NCBI GenBank assembly: GCA_002049455.2
Contig: KV918911.1
Span: 114,116 to 178,115, forward strand
DNA: 64,000 nucleotides
Direction: 5' to 3'
Source of the DNA: Porphyra umbilicalis
Taxonomy: Eukaryota > Rhodophyta > Bangiophyceae > Bangiales > Bangiaceae
The translations under genes were made by a program, and so were the position numbers. The first letter of the stretch is position 1. The number at the start of each line of letters is the position of its first letter. The notes below the pieces were generated by a model, which saw nothing but the letters and a program-made list of their open reading frames with translations, searched no databases and was not told the origin of the DNA. Shown piece by piece: positions 32,561 through 43,836 of this stretch.

Positions 32561-33476
32561 TGGGCAGCGGGGAGGGGACACTCAGGGGCAGCTGCCAGAA
32601 GGGTCGTCGACGTGACGCACCCGCACGCCCCGTCACCGGCTTCGGCTGTCCACCGTAAGCAGCTACACCCTGCGAAAGTTGTCCGGCGAAGCGGCAGCGC
32701 CGGTCGTGGGAGTGGGCCAACGGGAGCAGCCAGTGACACTGAGTGAGAAGACAGGGGGTGGGGGGCATCATCAGCGCTGGGTCGACGAGGGCGGGCGTCG
32801 CGCGTGCAACGGTGGCAGCCGTGGTAGGTGAAGACCATCCCGGGCGACCGGCGCCCCCTTCATATGGTCATTCAACCACATCCATCACGTGCGCAGCGGC
32901 CGGTCCATCCCCGCAGTCGGTTGGTGGGGGTAGGCCTGATTGCAGTACACCTCATCGCCGCCTACTTTCACAAGCCGCTCGGTCACGTCATAGCATGCCA
33001 GCTGATCCAGACACATGTGTCCCTGATTAAGAGCCACGTATCTGATGAGAATCTAGAGCAGTGCACAGTGTTTCTTGTCGGTGTCATTCCCGCTAATGCT
33101 GCAGAGGACGGCAGTCAAGCCTATGGTCCCTATCCGTCCTTGACATATCCACTTCTTGATGGGAGCCGGGGCATCACCTGGAGGCTGCGCAACGACCTGC
33201 CAAACAGAGAGTGCGCGTGTCAGGCGTCAGGGCCTGTCAGAGCGAGTCACGTGGGCCGCCTGATGCAGCATCGTTGCTTTTGTTGCAGTCGGGAAAGAGA
33301 ACAAGAGTGTTCCATCATCCGGAGTAGTACCCCCTGTACGACAGTCCAGGGAAGTGTACTTTTGGGATTTGTGATTGATGGCTCTCTCAGATCTCACAAC
33401 TTCTGTATGTAAATACTGTTTTCGATTCCCTGCAAACCGAGGATGCAGTCGGTGACGCTGGACGTCCAGCAGCTGC
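32561..33476. other. Intergenic, no supported gene
   Basis: Upstream side of the membrane-protein gene. The frame 32828-33412 (+) has no recognised domain. Confidence 0.4.
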
Positions 33477-33648
33477 GCAGCGGGCCCAAAACTGTCGTCA
33501 AAAGCGCGTCTGATTTTGGGTGTTTTGGTGCGAACAGAAATTCTGCCGCTCTGTCAAGGTTGGGTTTTCCCAGAAAGGGCGCTAAAATCATCTGTTCGCT
33601 GGGATCGATGCCTCTCCACTCGTAAAAAGAGAGACACAGCACAAGACG
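33477..33648 (+). repeat. PalA repeat, left-end fragment
   Basis: GCAGCGGGCCCAAAACTGTC through CGCGTCTG matches the left arm of the complete PalA copy at 8256. The shared block continues through CTCGTAAAAAGAGA (about 33618-33631). The right end is missing; the homology stops in the AAGACGCAGGG region. Confidence 0.7.
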
Positions 33649-34372
33649 CAGGGTTGTAATTTCATGTTGAATCTACAGATGGTTCGATGAATCAGGTTGA
33701 TTTCAAGAAACGAACCAAACCAAACGACAAAAACGACTTGGTTGTATTTATGAATGATTGCCCGCGCAGACAGGAGCTTTCGTTGACCACTTCAAACTGA
33801 TCAGCCAGGTGGTTCGGCGCTGTGCGGCCGCTCTGACTGCCTCGTTGCCATACCCCGTGCAGGTCAGTCGCGCTGAGAGTTCTGCTCCCAGACCCTCCTT
33901 CATGTCAACTGTTGCCAATCGGCTGTGTAGCACCCTAAAGGTGGATCTCACGCATTAAAACCTCTGGCGGCGACGCATGTTCAAGCCCGCCAGAGACGGA
34001 CATCATCGCACCCAATGCCGAATGTTTCGCTATAGAAAAAACCACCAACTCGCAAGCTTTCAGTCAATGTGCGCCGTTCCGATGTGTGGACTGTATTCTG
34101 GAGCTTTGTCGTGCGTGCAGAAAAAGTAGGGTGCCGGTTTCGCGGTACTTTTTGCGCTCTCGTTGACGCCATGCTTCCATGATGGGCATGTGAGGCGTGC
34201 TCGATCAGGGAAAGTTGTAAGCATGTACATGACGAGCCTTACAGCCTATCAGAAGTCGAAACTGAGCACTGCGGAAACGCTGGCGGTCGGGACCGAAAGT
34301 GACCTAAAGTGAAGCGCCGGCCCTTGGACTCGGCCATAGATTATGAAGCGGGGGCTACTGTTTGAATGCATG
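33649..34372. other. Intergenic, nothing recognised
   Basis: Moderate GC, short frames only. A GAATCAGGTTGA motif near 33690 recurs near 35880, both beside PalA pieces. Confidence 0.4.
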
Positions 34373-35067
34373 TTCCCTGGCCTGTAGGACAGGGTGCTCT
34401 CAAAGTGTAGTGATGCACATATATACTTAAATCACGGGACTTGCTCTCCGTTTCAGAGGTGGCAGTCTGCATTCGTGTCCTCAGGGATCTGAGGGCGTGT
34501 CAGCGTTGGAAGGGTCGCGATGACGCTAAAAGCGAATAGAGTTACGCGGCTGAGCAGGACTGTCCTGCCACAAGGGTCACAGGGCCCAGACGGCGCCTGC
34601 CCCCCTACCCCCCCCCACCGCCCCGTGTTGCGCGCGGCGACCGCACGCAGCGATATCCGGGGTTCGACGCGCCCACGAAGACCCGCGGGTGATCGTGCCT
34701 GCGCGCCCGCTGCTGTTGCGGCGGCTCGGCGGTTTATAACGCCAACTAGCGGCGCGGTTAGAGGCGCCCCGTCGCGCGGCGGTCGGTTCCACCCGACCGC
34801 CCGTGTGCCATGTCGGCCGCCCCGCTCGCTGTGCGCAGGTGCGCTCCGCGGCGGAGGCGTCGCGCGACGCAGGCGGGCCGCCGCCGCTGCGGTGGCGGCG
34901 GCGGCACCCCTTTCTCTGCCCCACGCTCCCCCCGCCACGGCAACATGGCTGTACGTGCCCCCGTGCGCGCTCGCGGCTATGGAGCCGGCCGGCGTGCCCG
35001 GTGTCGATGCGTTGCCGAGCGCGCCACCGCCCTGAAGGCCAGGGTATTGCACGCACGTGCCTGGAAT
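34373..35067 (+). repeat. R700 repeat, copy 2
   Basis: Direct repeat of 19061-19777. It is about 22 bp shorter, and the main length differences inside the shared open frame (34520-35035) keep the reading frame. The frames share the ends PATATWLYVPPCALAAMEPA and PSAPPP-stop. Confidence 0.85.
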
Positions 35068-35937
35068 TCTTTTTTTCGTCTCATGCAAGCCAGCCGGCTT
35101 GATCCGCCCTATCAGTTTGAGTGGACTGTATTTGTCAGCTGGATCATTGTTGCAACGGTTATTGCTGAGCTGGAAACCGGACGCAGCGCTTCACCAGTGT
35201 CGCGCGACCCACGCGCATTCCGGCGCTTCTCGCACTCACAGCCCCTTTTTTTCGGAGTACCGCCGGAACTCCCATTTCTGTCATCTGAGGGACTTTGGCT
35301 CCTGGAGGACCAGTTCCGACGCTCCCACATCTTTTTTGGGACAGGTTTTAGTGCATGAGATATACCTTTAGGCGCTGAGTACGTAGATCGATTCATCTGC
35401 TGTCAACGTGTGCGTGAATCATAGCCTTTTTAGCTGGAGGATGGATGGGTCGTGGTCGCACCCAGGATTGCGTGGAGTGCAGCAAGCTGCTTCTCGGACA
35501 ACGGGGCATCCACTCGCCCTCAACGCCCCGTCTACACGTACCGGTGTTTGGTCCTTTCTGTTTGGTCCCCCCGTCTCCGTTACTGCGCGGAGGCCCAGGC
35601 GGTTGGCAACGTCGTCGCCCTGGCGTCGGCTCGTACCATTCGTTTGGATTGTGTCGCGGTGGTGGGGCAGGCAAGCAGAGATCTGTCGCCGGGACTGCAG
35701 CAGGCCTGCTATGCGCACGCCACATCGGCTTGGCGACTCAACTCGATGGCTCGAGTCAGACAACCCGACTTCCCAAGCACAATCTCAACTACATGAAACG
35801 TGGCATACTAAGTATTACGCGGAACAAGTATGCCCTTTGACATGTTGCGTTCAACCTGAACGCTCCCGCGTTCAAGTGAATCAGGTTGAATTCCGTTCAT
35901 GTTTGGCAAACCAAACCAAACGCTGACAACCCTGATA
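35068..35937. other. Intergenic, no supported gene
   Basis: Overlapping short frames on both strands, none with a recognised domain. Confidence 0.4.
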
Positions 35938-36351
35938 AGACGTATACACTTCACCCTTCCAGAAAGAGAGAGAGACGGAGAAGCATCTATGGTCCTGCTA
36001 GCAGGCGCTATGTGTGGAGTGAGGAACGATTCCTGTTCTCACAAACACAAATACAGCCGTTCTCCCAAAAATCCCGCACTGCAACTGTCCCAAAACTGTT
36101 CCCAATCGGCCTCTGCGGGGTCGTGGAGGCCGATTTGGAACTCTTTTGCAACAGTTGGAGTGCGGGATTTTTGGGAGAACGGCTGTATGCAAGGACCTCG
36201 CATGGGATGGCCTCTGAGAGCCTGTCAAGGGGGGTCGATCTGTTTTTTGCACAGGAATTCTGTTTCTTCAAACAGGAACACGGGCCACCAAGCGGTTCCA
36301 AACAGGTAAAAACAGACGTGCTTTTGACGACGGTGCTGAGCCCGCTGCGCT
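35938..36351 (+). repeat. PalA repeat, right part, carrying a MITE
   Basis: Matches 8437-8716 (from TATACACTTCACCCTTCCAG to the CAGACGTGCTTTTGACGACG arm at about 36313) except for a 134-bp addition: the MITE at 36054-36185 plus a duplicated TA. Ends about 200 bp before the CRT10-like start codon. Confidence 0.85.
36054..36185. mobile_element. 132-bp TA-inserting hairpin MITE
   Basis: Termini CAGCCGTTCTCCCAAAAATC and onward are perfect inverted repeats for 27 bp, then nearly complementary almost to the centre, so the whole element folds into one hairpin. TA is duplicated at 36052-36053 and 36186-36187. The PalA copies near 1 and 8520 show the unoccupied site (CACAAATATGCAAGG), which fixes both borders to the base. 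The CAGYCGTTC terminus resembles that of the 7763 element. Confidence 0.95.
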
Positions 36352-36552
36352 CAGGGTCCGGACGCAGCGGCGCAAACACGGCCTGCCACTCGCTTTGTGC
36401 TCCCGAACCCCCACCCTCACGGCGGCACGTCTCGGCCGCGGTGCGCTGGTGGTCTCCCCGCCCTCCGCGACCCCCGCACGGCACCGGCGGGTGCCCCTTC
36501 CCCCCTCCCCCCAACCGCTCTGACCTGCAATGCCCCTTCGCCGTCCGCGGTG

Positions 36553-38183
36553 ATGGCGGCGCCCCTGCGGTCGCGCTACGCCCCCACGGGCGTGCGGCCG
36601 CTGACGCCCCCCGCGGGCGGAGGGCGGCTCCTCCCCCCCGACGCCACCCCGCGGTGGGCGCTGAGCGTCCTCGCCGACGATGGCGACGGCACGCTGTACG
36701 TGGCGGAAGAGGGTGGCGTCGTCACGGCCACGCCGGTGCCCCCGCCGCACGGCGACGGCGGCGCGCCCGCCGCCGCCGCGGGCGGCGGCGGGCGCGAGCG
36801 GCGGCGGTGCCGGCGGCGACGGCTGCACTTTGCGGCGGGGCGCTCCGTCAACCACCTCGCCGCCGTGACGCTGCTGCCCGGTGACGCTGCGGTGGGCGGT
36901 GGTGGGCGCGCCGCCGCCGACGCCGCCGCCGCCGTTGCCACGCCCGGCGCCACCCCGACCCCGCCCCGCCCCGTGCAGCTGCTGCTGGCCACGTACGGAG
37001 AGCCCACCGCGCCCGACGACGGCGGCGTGGCCGTCTGGTGCGCCGCCTCGGATCAATCTGTGGCCATCCCGCTGCCGCACTCGGCGTGGGCGGTCGCCGC
37101 GCACACGGCGCGCGGGGTGGTGGCGGTGTCGACCAACGCGCCGTCCATCACGCTCTTTCGGTTGGTCGTGGCGGGCGGTGCGCCCGCCGCCGCCGCCACG
37201 AGCCCGTGGGTGACCGTCTCGCACTTTGACGCGGGCGGCGGGGCGGCAGGCGTCGACCTGCAAGTGCACGCGGTGGCCGCGGGCGCGCCGGCACTGCCGC
37301 ACAACATCCCAGACTTGGCGTGGTCACCGTGTGGCCGCTGGCTTGCCGCCGCCTGCATCGACACGGTCGTGCGGGTGCTGGATGGGCGGCCCGCCGGGAC
37401 GGTGGGGGGGGGTGGACGCGGTGGCGGCGGCGGCGGCGGCGGCGGCGGCTGGCCGGCGGTCGTTGCCGCCTCGCCCGACGCCGACGGCCGCTGGGGGTGG
37501 GCGTGGTCGGTCGCGTGGGCGGCACTGCCCGCCGCCAAACTCGTCGGCACCGCCCCGGTGGACGCAGCCGCGGCCGACGGTGCGTCGGCCGACGCGGCCT
37601 CGGCCGACGGCGCCGGGTGGGGTGGCGGCGGCGACGGCGGCGGCGGTGGGTCGTCGACCGACGGTGCGTCTGCGGGCATGGACAGCGACGGTGGCAGCAG
37701 CTGGGAGGGGGCGCTCGTGGAGGAGGACGGCGACGCGGTTGGGGACGACGGGGGCGGTGCGGTCGGTGGCGGCGACGCGGGTGGGGGCGACGGCGACGAG
37801 GTGCCCGACGAGGAGTTGCATGGCGACGTTGCGGGCGGCGTGTACAATGGTATCTTTGACGACTGGGACCCTTGGAACGGCTCGGATGAGGGAGGGGGGG
37901 ACGCCCCGGCTGGGGGGGCGCTGGGCTTTCCGGCGGGTGAGGCGGGCGGTGCGTCTGCGCATGACGGCAGCAACGGTGCCGGTGTCGGGGATGCCGCCAG
38001 CGACGGCGGCTGGGCGGTCGAGGGCCTCCGGACCGCACCCGTGCTGCCGTTGGCGGGCGGTGCGTTTGCGCCGTCCACGGTGGCAGGCGGCGCTGGCACC
38101 AGCGTCGACGGCGGGGCTATCGGCGGCAGTGGTGCCAGCGGCTCCTCCAGCTGGGCCACCGACGCTGTGGCAGTGGCGGCGGA

Positions 38184-38226
<43 letters not shown>

Positions 38227-39187
38227 TGCTACCCTTGTTACGCGGATCAGCTGTTTTCCCCGACCGACGCGGACGGCTCTATCGGGTGTGGGGACCCGGC
38301 GAGCTTCCCGACGAGTACCGGTGGTGCCGTTGCGACAGCGTGGCCGCTGGGAGACGCCGGGCCGGGTGCTGGTGGCGGACCGCCGTCGGTCGAGGCGGCC
38401 GACGCGGTGGGCGGCGGCCCCTCCGTCGATGACGGCGGCAGCGCCGCCCCGCAGTGGACGTGCACCGCCGGCGCCGCGTGTTGCCAGCCGTCGCTGGTGG
38501 TCGTCCCCCCCGGTGGGCTGCCGCCCGGTCTCCCCCCCCGGCGATCCCCCCCCCCCCGACCCCCCCCCGCCCCCCCGCCGCATCCGCCTCGTCCTCCTCA
38601 TTGGCCGGTCGTCGACGCTCGAGGCGCGGTCGTTTCACCCCCCCACCGACGGGGGCGGCGGCGGCGCCCTCACCCCCCTCCCGGGCGTGGCCACCCGCAC
38701 ACCGACGCATCTCATCCCGCCAGACCTCCCCGTCGACGCGGCGCAGGTGCGCGTGTCCCCGCTGCTGTGGGTGCCGCACCTCGGCGCGGCGGTGGCGGCG
38801 GTCAAGGGCGCCGGCGCCGTGGCGGTCGTTCGCCTCGTGGCAGTGGCCATGGACGTGCCCCTGCCGCCGCCGCCGCCGCCGCCGCCGCCACCGTCGCTTG
38901 CTGGCGGGGCGGGGGGTGGCAAGCGCCGTCGCGGCGGCCGTCGCGCGTACGGGCTGTGGGTGGAGCGCCTCGTTGCGGGGCGCGGCGGGCGGGTGGCGGG
39001 GGCCGTCGTCGCGCCCGAGGGCGGTGGCGGTGGCGGCGGCAGCGGCGGCGGGGACGGACGGGGCCGGTGGCGGGCCCGCGACGCGGTGTTGCGGGTGCTG
39101 ACCGCCGACGGGCAGTTGGGATGCTTCCTGCTCGAGCGCGAGGACTGGGGGGGGTTGGCTGACGACAGCCGCCTGGCGTTGGTGTGA
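36553..39187 (+). CDS. CRT10-like WD-repeat protein, frame break in poly-C
   Basis: Starts at ATG 36553 (MAAPLRSRYAPTG). Beta-propeller-like segments include NHLAAVTLLPG, GEPTAPDDGGVAVW, WAVAAHTARGVVAVSTNAPS and NIPDLAWSPCGRWLAAACID followed by WSVAW, the order seen in fungal/plant CRT10-type proteins (regulators linked to ribonucleotide reductase expression in yeast). Large Gly/Ala/Asp-rich inserts include a run of Ala codons at about 38185-38226. The C-terminal beta-rich part (RIRLVLLIGRSSTLEARSF, then VSPLLWVPHLGAAVAAVKGA) is in the next frame and ends at 39187. The switch falls in C runs at about 38532-38575, where one base fewer would join the frames (about 877 residues). The CRT10 assignment is from remembered pattern, not a search. 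Confidence 0.65.
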
Positions 39188-39394
39188 GGCGACTGCCGCG
39201 CCGCGGCCGCAGCGGTGACGGCAGCCATGACACCGGGGAGTGGACGAGGAGGACATTGTGTGGCGGGGCAGGAAAACACATACGCGGTGGGCCGACACGC
39301 GTGCGGGGTGGTGACGGCACACGACGAGGGCGTTCCAGCACCAGCATGCAGTCGTGTCAATAGGTTTCAGCTACGTACCGGCATGTCAATCTCG

Positions 39395-40339
39395 TCACCA
39401 TTCCCGCTCTACATGGCGGCGGCTGCGCCATCGGCGGGTCGAAAGAAAAAAAAGCAACACAAACGTCGGAAACACACAGGACAAGCAGCAAGCCCGTCGA
39501 CGCGGACGGCCGCCGCGCGCGTCGTGCCACCCGCCCGCGCCAGACCCTCCCCTCCCACGCCAGTTAAAATTAAAGGGCACCTTGGTCACGGTCTTGGGAC
39601 ACGGCTGGCGCATGCGGCGGCAGCAAGCGCTGACCGCGGAGCCCGCCGCAATGCCCAGCGCCTCTTTGCTGTGCCAACACGCGTCCGAGCAGCAGTAGCG
39701 GTTGGCTGGATCCCACACGGGCCCCCGCGAATTAACGAGGCGCGGCCGCCACCGCTTGCGGCAGCCGCACAGGGCCGCGAGCGTGCGCACCTGCGCCGCC
39801 GACAGCCGCCGGCCCGTAGTCGGGACGGCCGCGCCGCGGGTGCCACCGGTTGCCGCCGGTCCACGACCGCGGGTGGTGGTGCCCGCAGGGGGAGGAAGGG
39901 GGCGTCCGCGCCGGCGGTGGGGGGGGGTGGGGTGCGGCAGCAGCGCGGCCGCCGCTGCGAGCCGCTCTGCTGCGTCGGTGGTTGGTGGCGTGGGGAGCGG
40001 GCGCGGCCGCGGTGGCGCCGCGACCACCACCGTGGCTCCCGCCAATAGTGCTGCTGTCGTACCGACGGCCACCACCGCCGCCCGCGCCGCGTCGCCGCCC
40101 ACGCCGTTGGCAACGTCCGCCCCGCCGCCCTCACGCGGCGGCGGCAGCGGCGGCGGGGGTCTTTGCCCGCCGCCCCGTGGCGGCCGCCCCAGCGCTACGG
40201 CAGCGGGCACGCCGACGACGGGCGGCGGCCCGCCCGCGGCGGCGGCAAACACGCCCAGCACCGCTACGCCAAGGAGCGACGCCGCCAACCGCCGGCCGGG
40301 CGGCCGCCGCCGCCACCCGTCGGCGCGCCAGCGCCCCAT
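39395..40339 (-). CDS. Hypothetical membrane/secreted Cys-rich protein
   Basis: 314 residues from ATG 40339. N-terminal Arg-rich segment followed by a hydrophobic span (LAASLLGVAVLGVFAAAAGG) that could be a signal anchor. The middle is a low-complexity Pro/Ala/Arg region. A compact Cys/Trp-rich domain near residues 195-265 (ALCGCRKRW, then YCCSDACWHSKEA, then SACCRRMRQPC) looks folded and disulphide- or metal-stabilised. The tail has a second hydrophobic stretch. No family recognised. It converges on the CRT10-like gene from the right (207 bp between stops). Confidence 0.5.
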   Translation of the reverse strand: MGRWRADGWRRRPPGRRLAASLLGVAVLGVFAAAAGGPPPVVGVPAAVALGRPPRGGGQRPPPPLPPPREGGGADVANGVGGDAARAAVVAVGTTAALLAGATVVVAAPPRPRPLPTPPTTDAAERLAAAAALLPHPTPPHRRRGRPLPPPAGTTTRGRGPAATGGTRGAAVPTTGRRLSAAQVRTLAALCGCRKRWRPRLVNSRGPVWDPANRYCCSDACWHSKEALGIAAGSAVSACCRRMRQPCPKTVTKVPFNFNWRGRGGSGAGGWHDARGGRPRRRACCLSCVFPTFVLLFFLSTRRWRSRRHVEREW

Positions 40340-40345
40340 GGGCAC

Positions 40346-42037
40346 GCCGCGGGGCGGCCGGCGGCCGCGCGGGTAGCCCCGCCCGCGGCAGAGCGGCGGG
40401 GATCAGCGCCGCGTCGCGAGAATCGTCGGCCGGCGCGCCCGCGGTGGTGGAGGCCGCACCGCGGGGGGTTTGGGTGACACCGCGTGAGGGAGGGGGATGT
40501 GTAGGAGGGGGGAGCATCCACACGCGCCCACGCGCCCCGTGCCGCCAAACCCACCGCCGCGGGTACGGAGCGGGCGTCGGATATATAACTCCCCAAGCGT
40601 GCCGCCCTGGCCCCTATGCGCTCGCCGCCTGACGCGCCGCCGCTGCCGCCGGGCGTTGTCTGCACGTCGTCTAACGGCGGTGCTGGTCCGGGCCTCCACC
40701 CGGGCACGGCGTAGCCGCCGGCCCCCCGGCCCGCTGCTTTGCCCCTGTGTTTCGCACTGCGCCCGCGTCCTCGTCTCGCGCGTACGCCGTCGATGACCGC
40801 GTCGCGGCGTGGTAGCGGACGCGCCCAACGGCTGGCGACGACGCGAGTGGGCGGCGTCTGCGCGGCGGCGGCATCCCGCAGCGGCGCCGCTACCGCCGGG
40901 CGGGAATTAATGGGCCGGGGTGGGGCACTGGTTGGAGGCCCCGCCCACCGCCCCTGCGGTCAAGGGCGCGCGACGGCACTCATGGCCGCGAGCCGTGTCG
41001 GGCAGGCGTTCCGCGTGCCGTCGACCGCGTCGCGACGGCGCGGGCGCCGCCCCGATTTCCCGCCGCTCGCCTCTGGCGCCGCCGACAGCGGGGGCCAGCC
41101 GGCTGGGCGGTAGGCCGCCCTGCGGCAGTGGCCGACCTCCTCCCCCACGGGGGGGGGAAAGTGGGGGGGGAGGAGGGGTGAAGGGCACACCCCCCCGGCC
41201 TCCCAGTGGCGCCAGCGGCATCCGCAGCAGGGCCGCGGGCGCCGCCGCGGCGCGCCACGCAAACGGGGGTCCGCCGGTAAACGCAGGGCGGGGCGGCGGC
41301 GGAACGCTCGCCCCCCCCCCCCTTCCCCCCCCCGGCCTACGTGATCTGCGCCGCGTTTGCGGCTCATCAATGCGGGCCGGTGGGCACGATGCAACGGGCT
41401 CGCAGCAGAGCCGCCGGGATTGCGCGCACGTGCGCTGCAGTCACGTTTGGCGGGGGTCGGGGCGCGCTTCACGTGACGGGGCCGAGCGGGCCGTGCGGGG
41501 CGCGCCTGCGCGGCGGGCTCGCGCCAGTTCGGTGCGGTCGTCGGCCGGTGGGGGTGGCTGCTTGGCCGCCGAACGGCGCTGCAAGGTCGCGACCTTCGGC
41601 GGCCGCTGTACAGGTGGCAGAGGCTCGATCAAGGCAGTGCGAGGGATGTCAATTGAATCAGTCGCGGCAATCAATCGGGCGGGGCACTGCGTATGTGCCA
41701 GGCTACTTTCTCCTGAGAGATTCTTCTGCGCTTCTTCACTGCTCGCCGAGAGTGTCGCGCCTCGTTTCCTGCGCTTCCCGCCAACCGCAGTGCTTCGTTT
41801 TGTCCAAAACATGTAGGATTTCCATCCAGCGCATGAAGACCGGTGTGTCGACAGCTGTCCTTGTACCCGAGATACAGCCTGTCTCATAAAACAAGCGTTT
41901 CTCATGCGCGTCTCGCAAAATGAGATAGACCACCACACCCGATCCACTGGCATCACTCTGCCATACATAAGCCATGCGTCGCTGACACCTGCTCCATCCC
42001 CTCCACCTCGGGCCACCCAGAGCACACGCCTCGCCCG
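40346..42037. other. GC-rich intergenic, no supported gene
   Basis: Overlapping Arg/Pro/Ala-rich frames on both strands with no recognised domain. Several C or G runs of 8-10 occur around 41140-41340. Confidence 0.4.
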
Positions 42038-42814
42038 CTAACCACTGCGGCGAAACGCCACTGCCACCCCCGCCGCCGCCACAGCCACCCACGGAGCCAC
42101 CTGCCGTGCGTGGTGAGCGACCGCCGCGTTTCGGATGCGGCCGAAAAATATGGCCATCCCCCCCGCTGCGTTGACTTGAGGATACGGCACGTCCGGTACC
42201 GGGAGGCCGAGAAAGGCACACAGCGGCTCCCACCCCGAGCCGAGCTCGTACACCAGCAGCCGTTCGGCGGGGATGGACTTGATGACCGCCGCGTTGTGTG
42301 CTTCATAGGCAGCTACACAGGGCGCTTCTTGCAAGGCGCCGCCAGACGCCAGGTCCCACGCGCCAAACAGCGGCCCAAACATAATCCGCGTCTGCCACTC
42401 CCCCGCCTTGCGGAGGCGCGGCGCCGCCCACCCCCACCTCCGAATCTCGCCGTACAGGCGCCCGATGAGGCCCGACCAGGAGCGAAACCAGGCGGCCGAG
42501 GGACGGACGGTGAGGACGACTTTGGCGTCGGGGAAGGCCGCCGCCAGTTCCGCATAGTAGATGCAGATGGGAAAGTCGACGGCGCCCGCGTAGTCCCGGT
42601 CGACGAGGAGCGTCTGCCAGTCGGGGTGGTCGGGGCGGGTCGGGTCTTTGGACGCCGCGTCCCAGGCGTCGAGGTCTGCAGCGGAGGATGTGGGGCGGCG
42701 GGGAAGGAGAATGGACTCCATATGATAGATTGGCTTGTTGTAGAGAATCTCGAGGGCGGTCTTGAGGGAGAGCGTTCCGGTGCGCCCGTAGCCAGCACCA
42801 ATGACCTTGACCAT
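42038..42814 (-). CDS. Sulfotransferase-family protein (Sulfotransfer_4 type)
   Basis: 258 residues from ATG 42814, in a strong GCCGCCATGG context. The 5'-phosphosulfate loop GAGYGRTGTLSLKTALEIL sits at residues 6-24. Later come DFPICIYYAELAAAFPDAKV and VLTVRPSAAWFRSW, which supply the 3'-phosphate-binding Arg/Ser of the PAPS fold, then LLVYELGSGWEPLCAFLGLP. This is the diverged class that moves sulfate from PAPS to small or cell-surface acceptors; the substrate cannot be told from sequence. A C-terminal hydrophobic span (APWVAVAAAGVAVAF) followed by RRSG suggests tail anchoring. The 5' UTR contains G/C runs at 42830-42850. Single exon, stop TAG. Confidence 0.9.
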   Translation of the reverse strand: MVKVIGAGYGRTGTLSLKTALEILYNKPIYHMESILLPRRPTSSAADLDAWDAASKDPTRPDHPDWQTLLVDRDYAGAVDFPICIYYAELAAAFPDAKVVLTVRPSAAWFRSWSGLIGRLYGEIRRWGWAAPRLRKAGEWQTRIMFGPLFGAWDLASGGALQEAPCVAAYEAHNAAVIKSIPAERLLVYELGSGWEPLCAFLGLPVPDVPYPQVNAAGGMAIFFGRIRNAAVAHHARQVAPWVAVAAAGVAVAFRRSG

Positions 42815-43163
42815 GGCGGCAGATACACAGGGGGGGGGGGTGGGGGGGGTAGGGGAAAGTTAGCAAGAAGAGCAGTGGTGGGGGTACCCAGCTCCGGGCA
42901 AAGCGAAAACGAGTGACTTGGGTGGACGACGTGTGTGGCCGAGTGAGACTCGCCCCTAGAAAAAACCGACTGCCAAGGAGGTTGAAGGGGCCAGTCGTCA
43001 GGCAGCTCGCCGTGGTCAGTCTTCTGGTGGTGCGGGTTCACAGGCGGGGCGCAAGAGGTGGCAGCGAAGCCACGAAGTCATGTGATGCGGACGCCTCTTC
43101 CTCGAGGAGGTCCGAGGGAACATGCCCGCCTGCCAATCAGTGGCCATTTCAGTCACACAAGAT

Positions 43164-43192
43164 TGTGGCGCATGACGATAGAATCCTCATTG
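43164..43192 (+). repeat. Left terminal inverted repeat of 6.3-kb transposon
   Basis: 29 bp, TGTGGCGCATGACGATAGAA and onward. Complementary to 49426-49454 except at two positions. Preceded by GAT. Confidence 0.9.
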
Positions 43193-43836
43193 TTTGAGCA
43201 AACGTCTTTTTCGAGTTAGGACCGCCACCACACGCGCTGAGTCGTGATCTCTCCGTTGGCGCCCCTTCTGAAGGCGAGGGTGAATCGTGCTGCCATATAC
43301 TTAAAGATAAGTGGATTTTGCACATTTTGCTGACTTTAGGCGATGCCTGGAAAAGTGCAACGATTTTAGAGTAGTTGGCAGGCTACATCCCAGACGACAC
43401 ACGGTGATGCGACAGCTCCGCTCGCGCCACCGCTGCTATTTGGCGGGATCGGTGTTTGGCGGGCACACACGAGCGATGGCCGAACGCGCACGCGGGTCGG
43501 CGGTTCGTCGCTTCGCCATTCGCCCCGCTGCTCTCCCGTGCAGCGTGCGCCCCATCGTCCACGCCGCGCTCCAACGTGCACTGCCGCTTGGACCGCGCAC
43601 GAGTAGCGCTGCAACCATTCGCAACACGACGGTGCTCTGTACGTTGCCATCACTCTGCGGGTATCTTGACTGGGGAAACGCCCACTGGGATCACTGCTCG
43701 CCGCCTCCCTGTTCTTTGTTCTTTGACTCGCAGTGCACTGCTGGGCAATTGTGTCTGACGGCAGTATCATTGTCGTGCGTGTTTTCCTGGTTGACCTTCT
43801 TCTCTTCTTGGTGGTTTGGTTTCCTTCACAGACGAC

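Noticed and set aside
40920-41816. 298-codon plus-strand frame
   Set aside because: Composition is Gly/Arg/Ala noise for most of its length, with no domain and no conserved partner.
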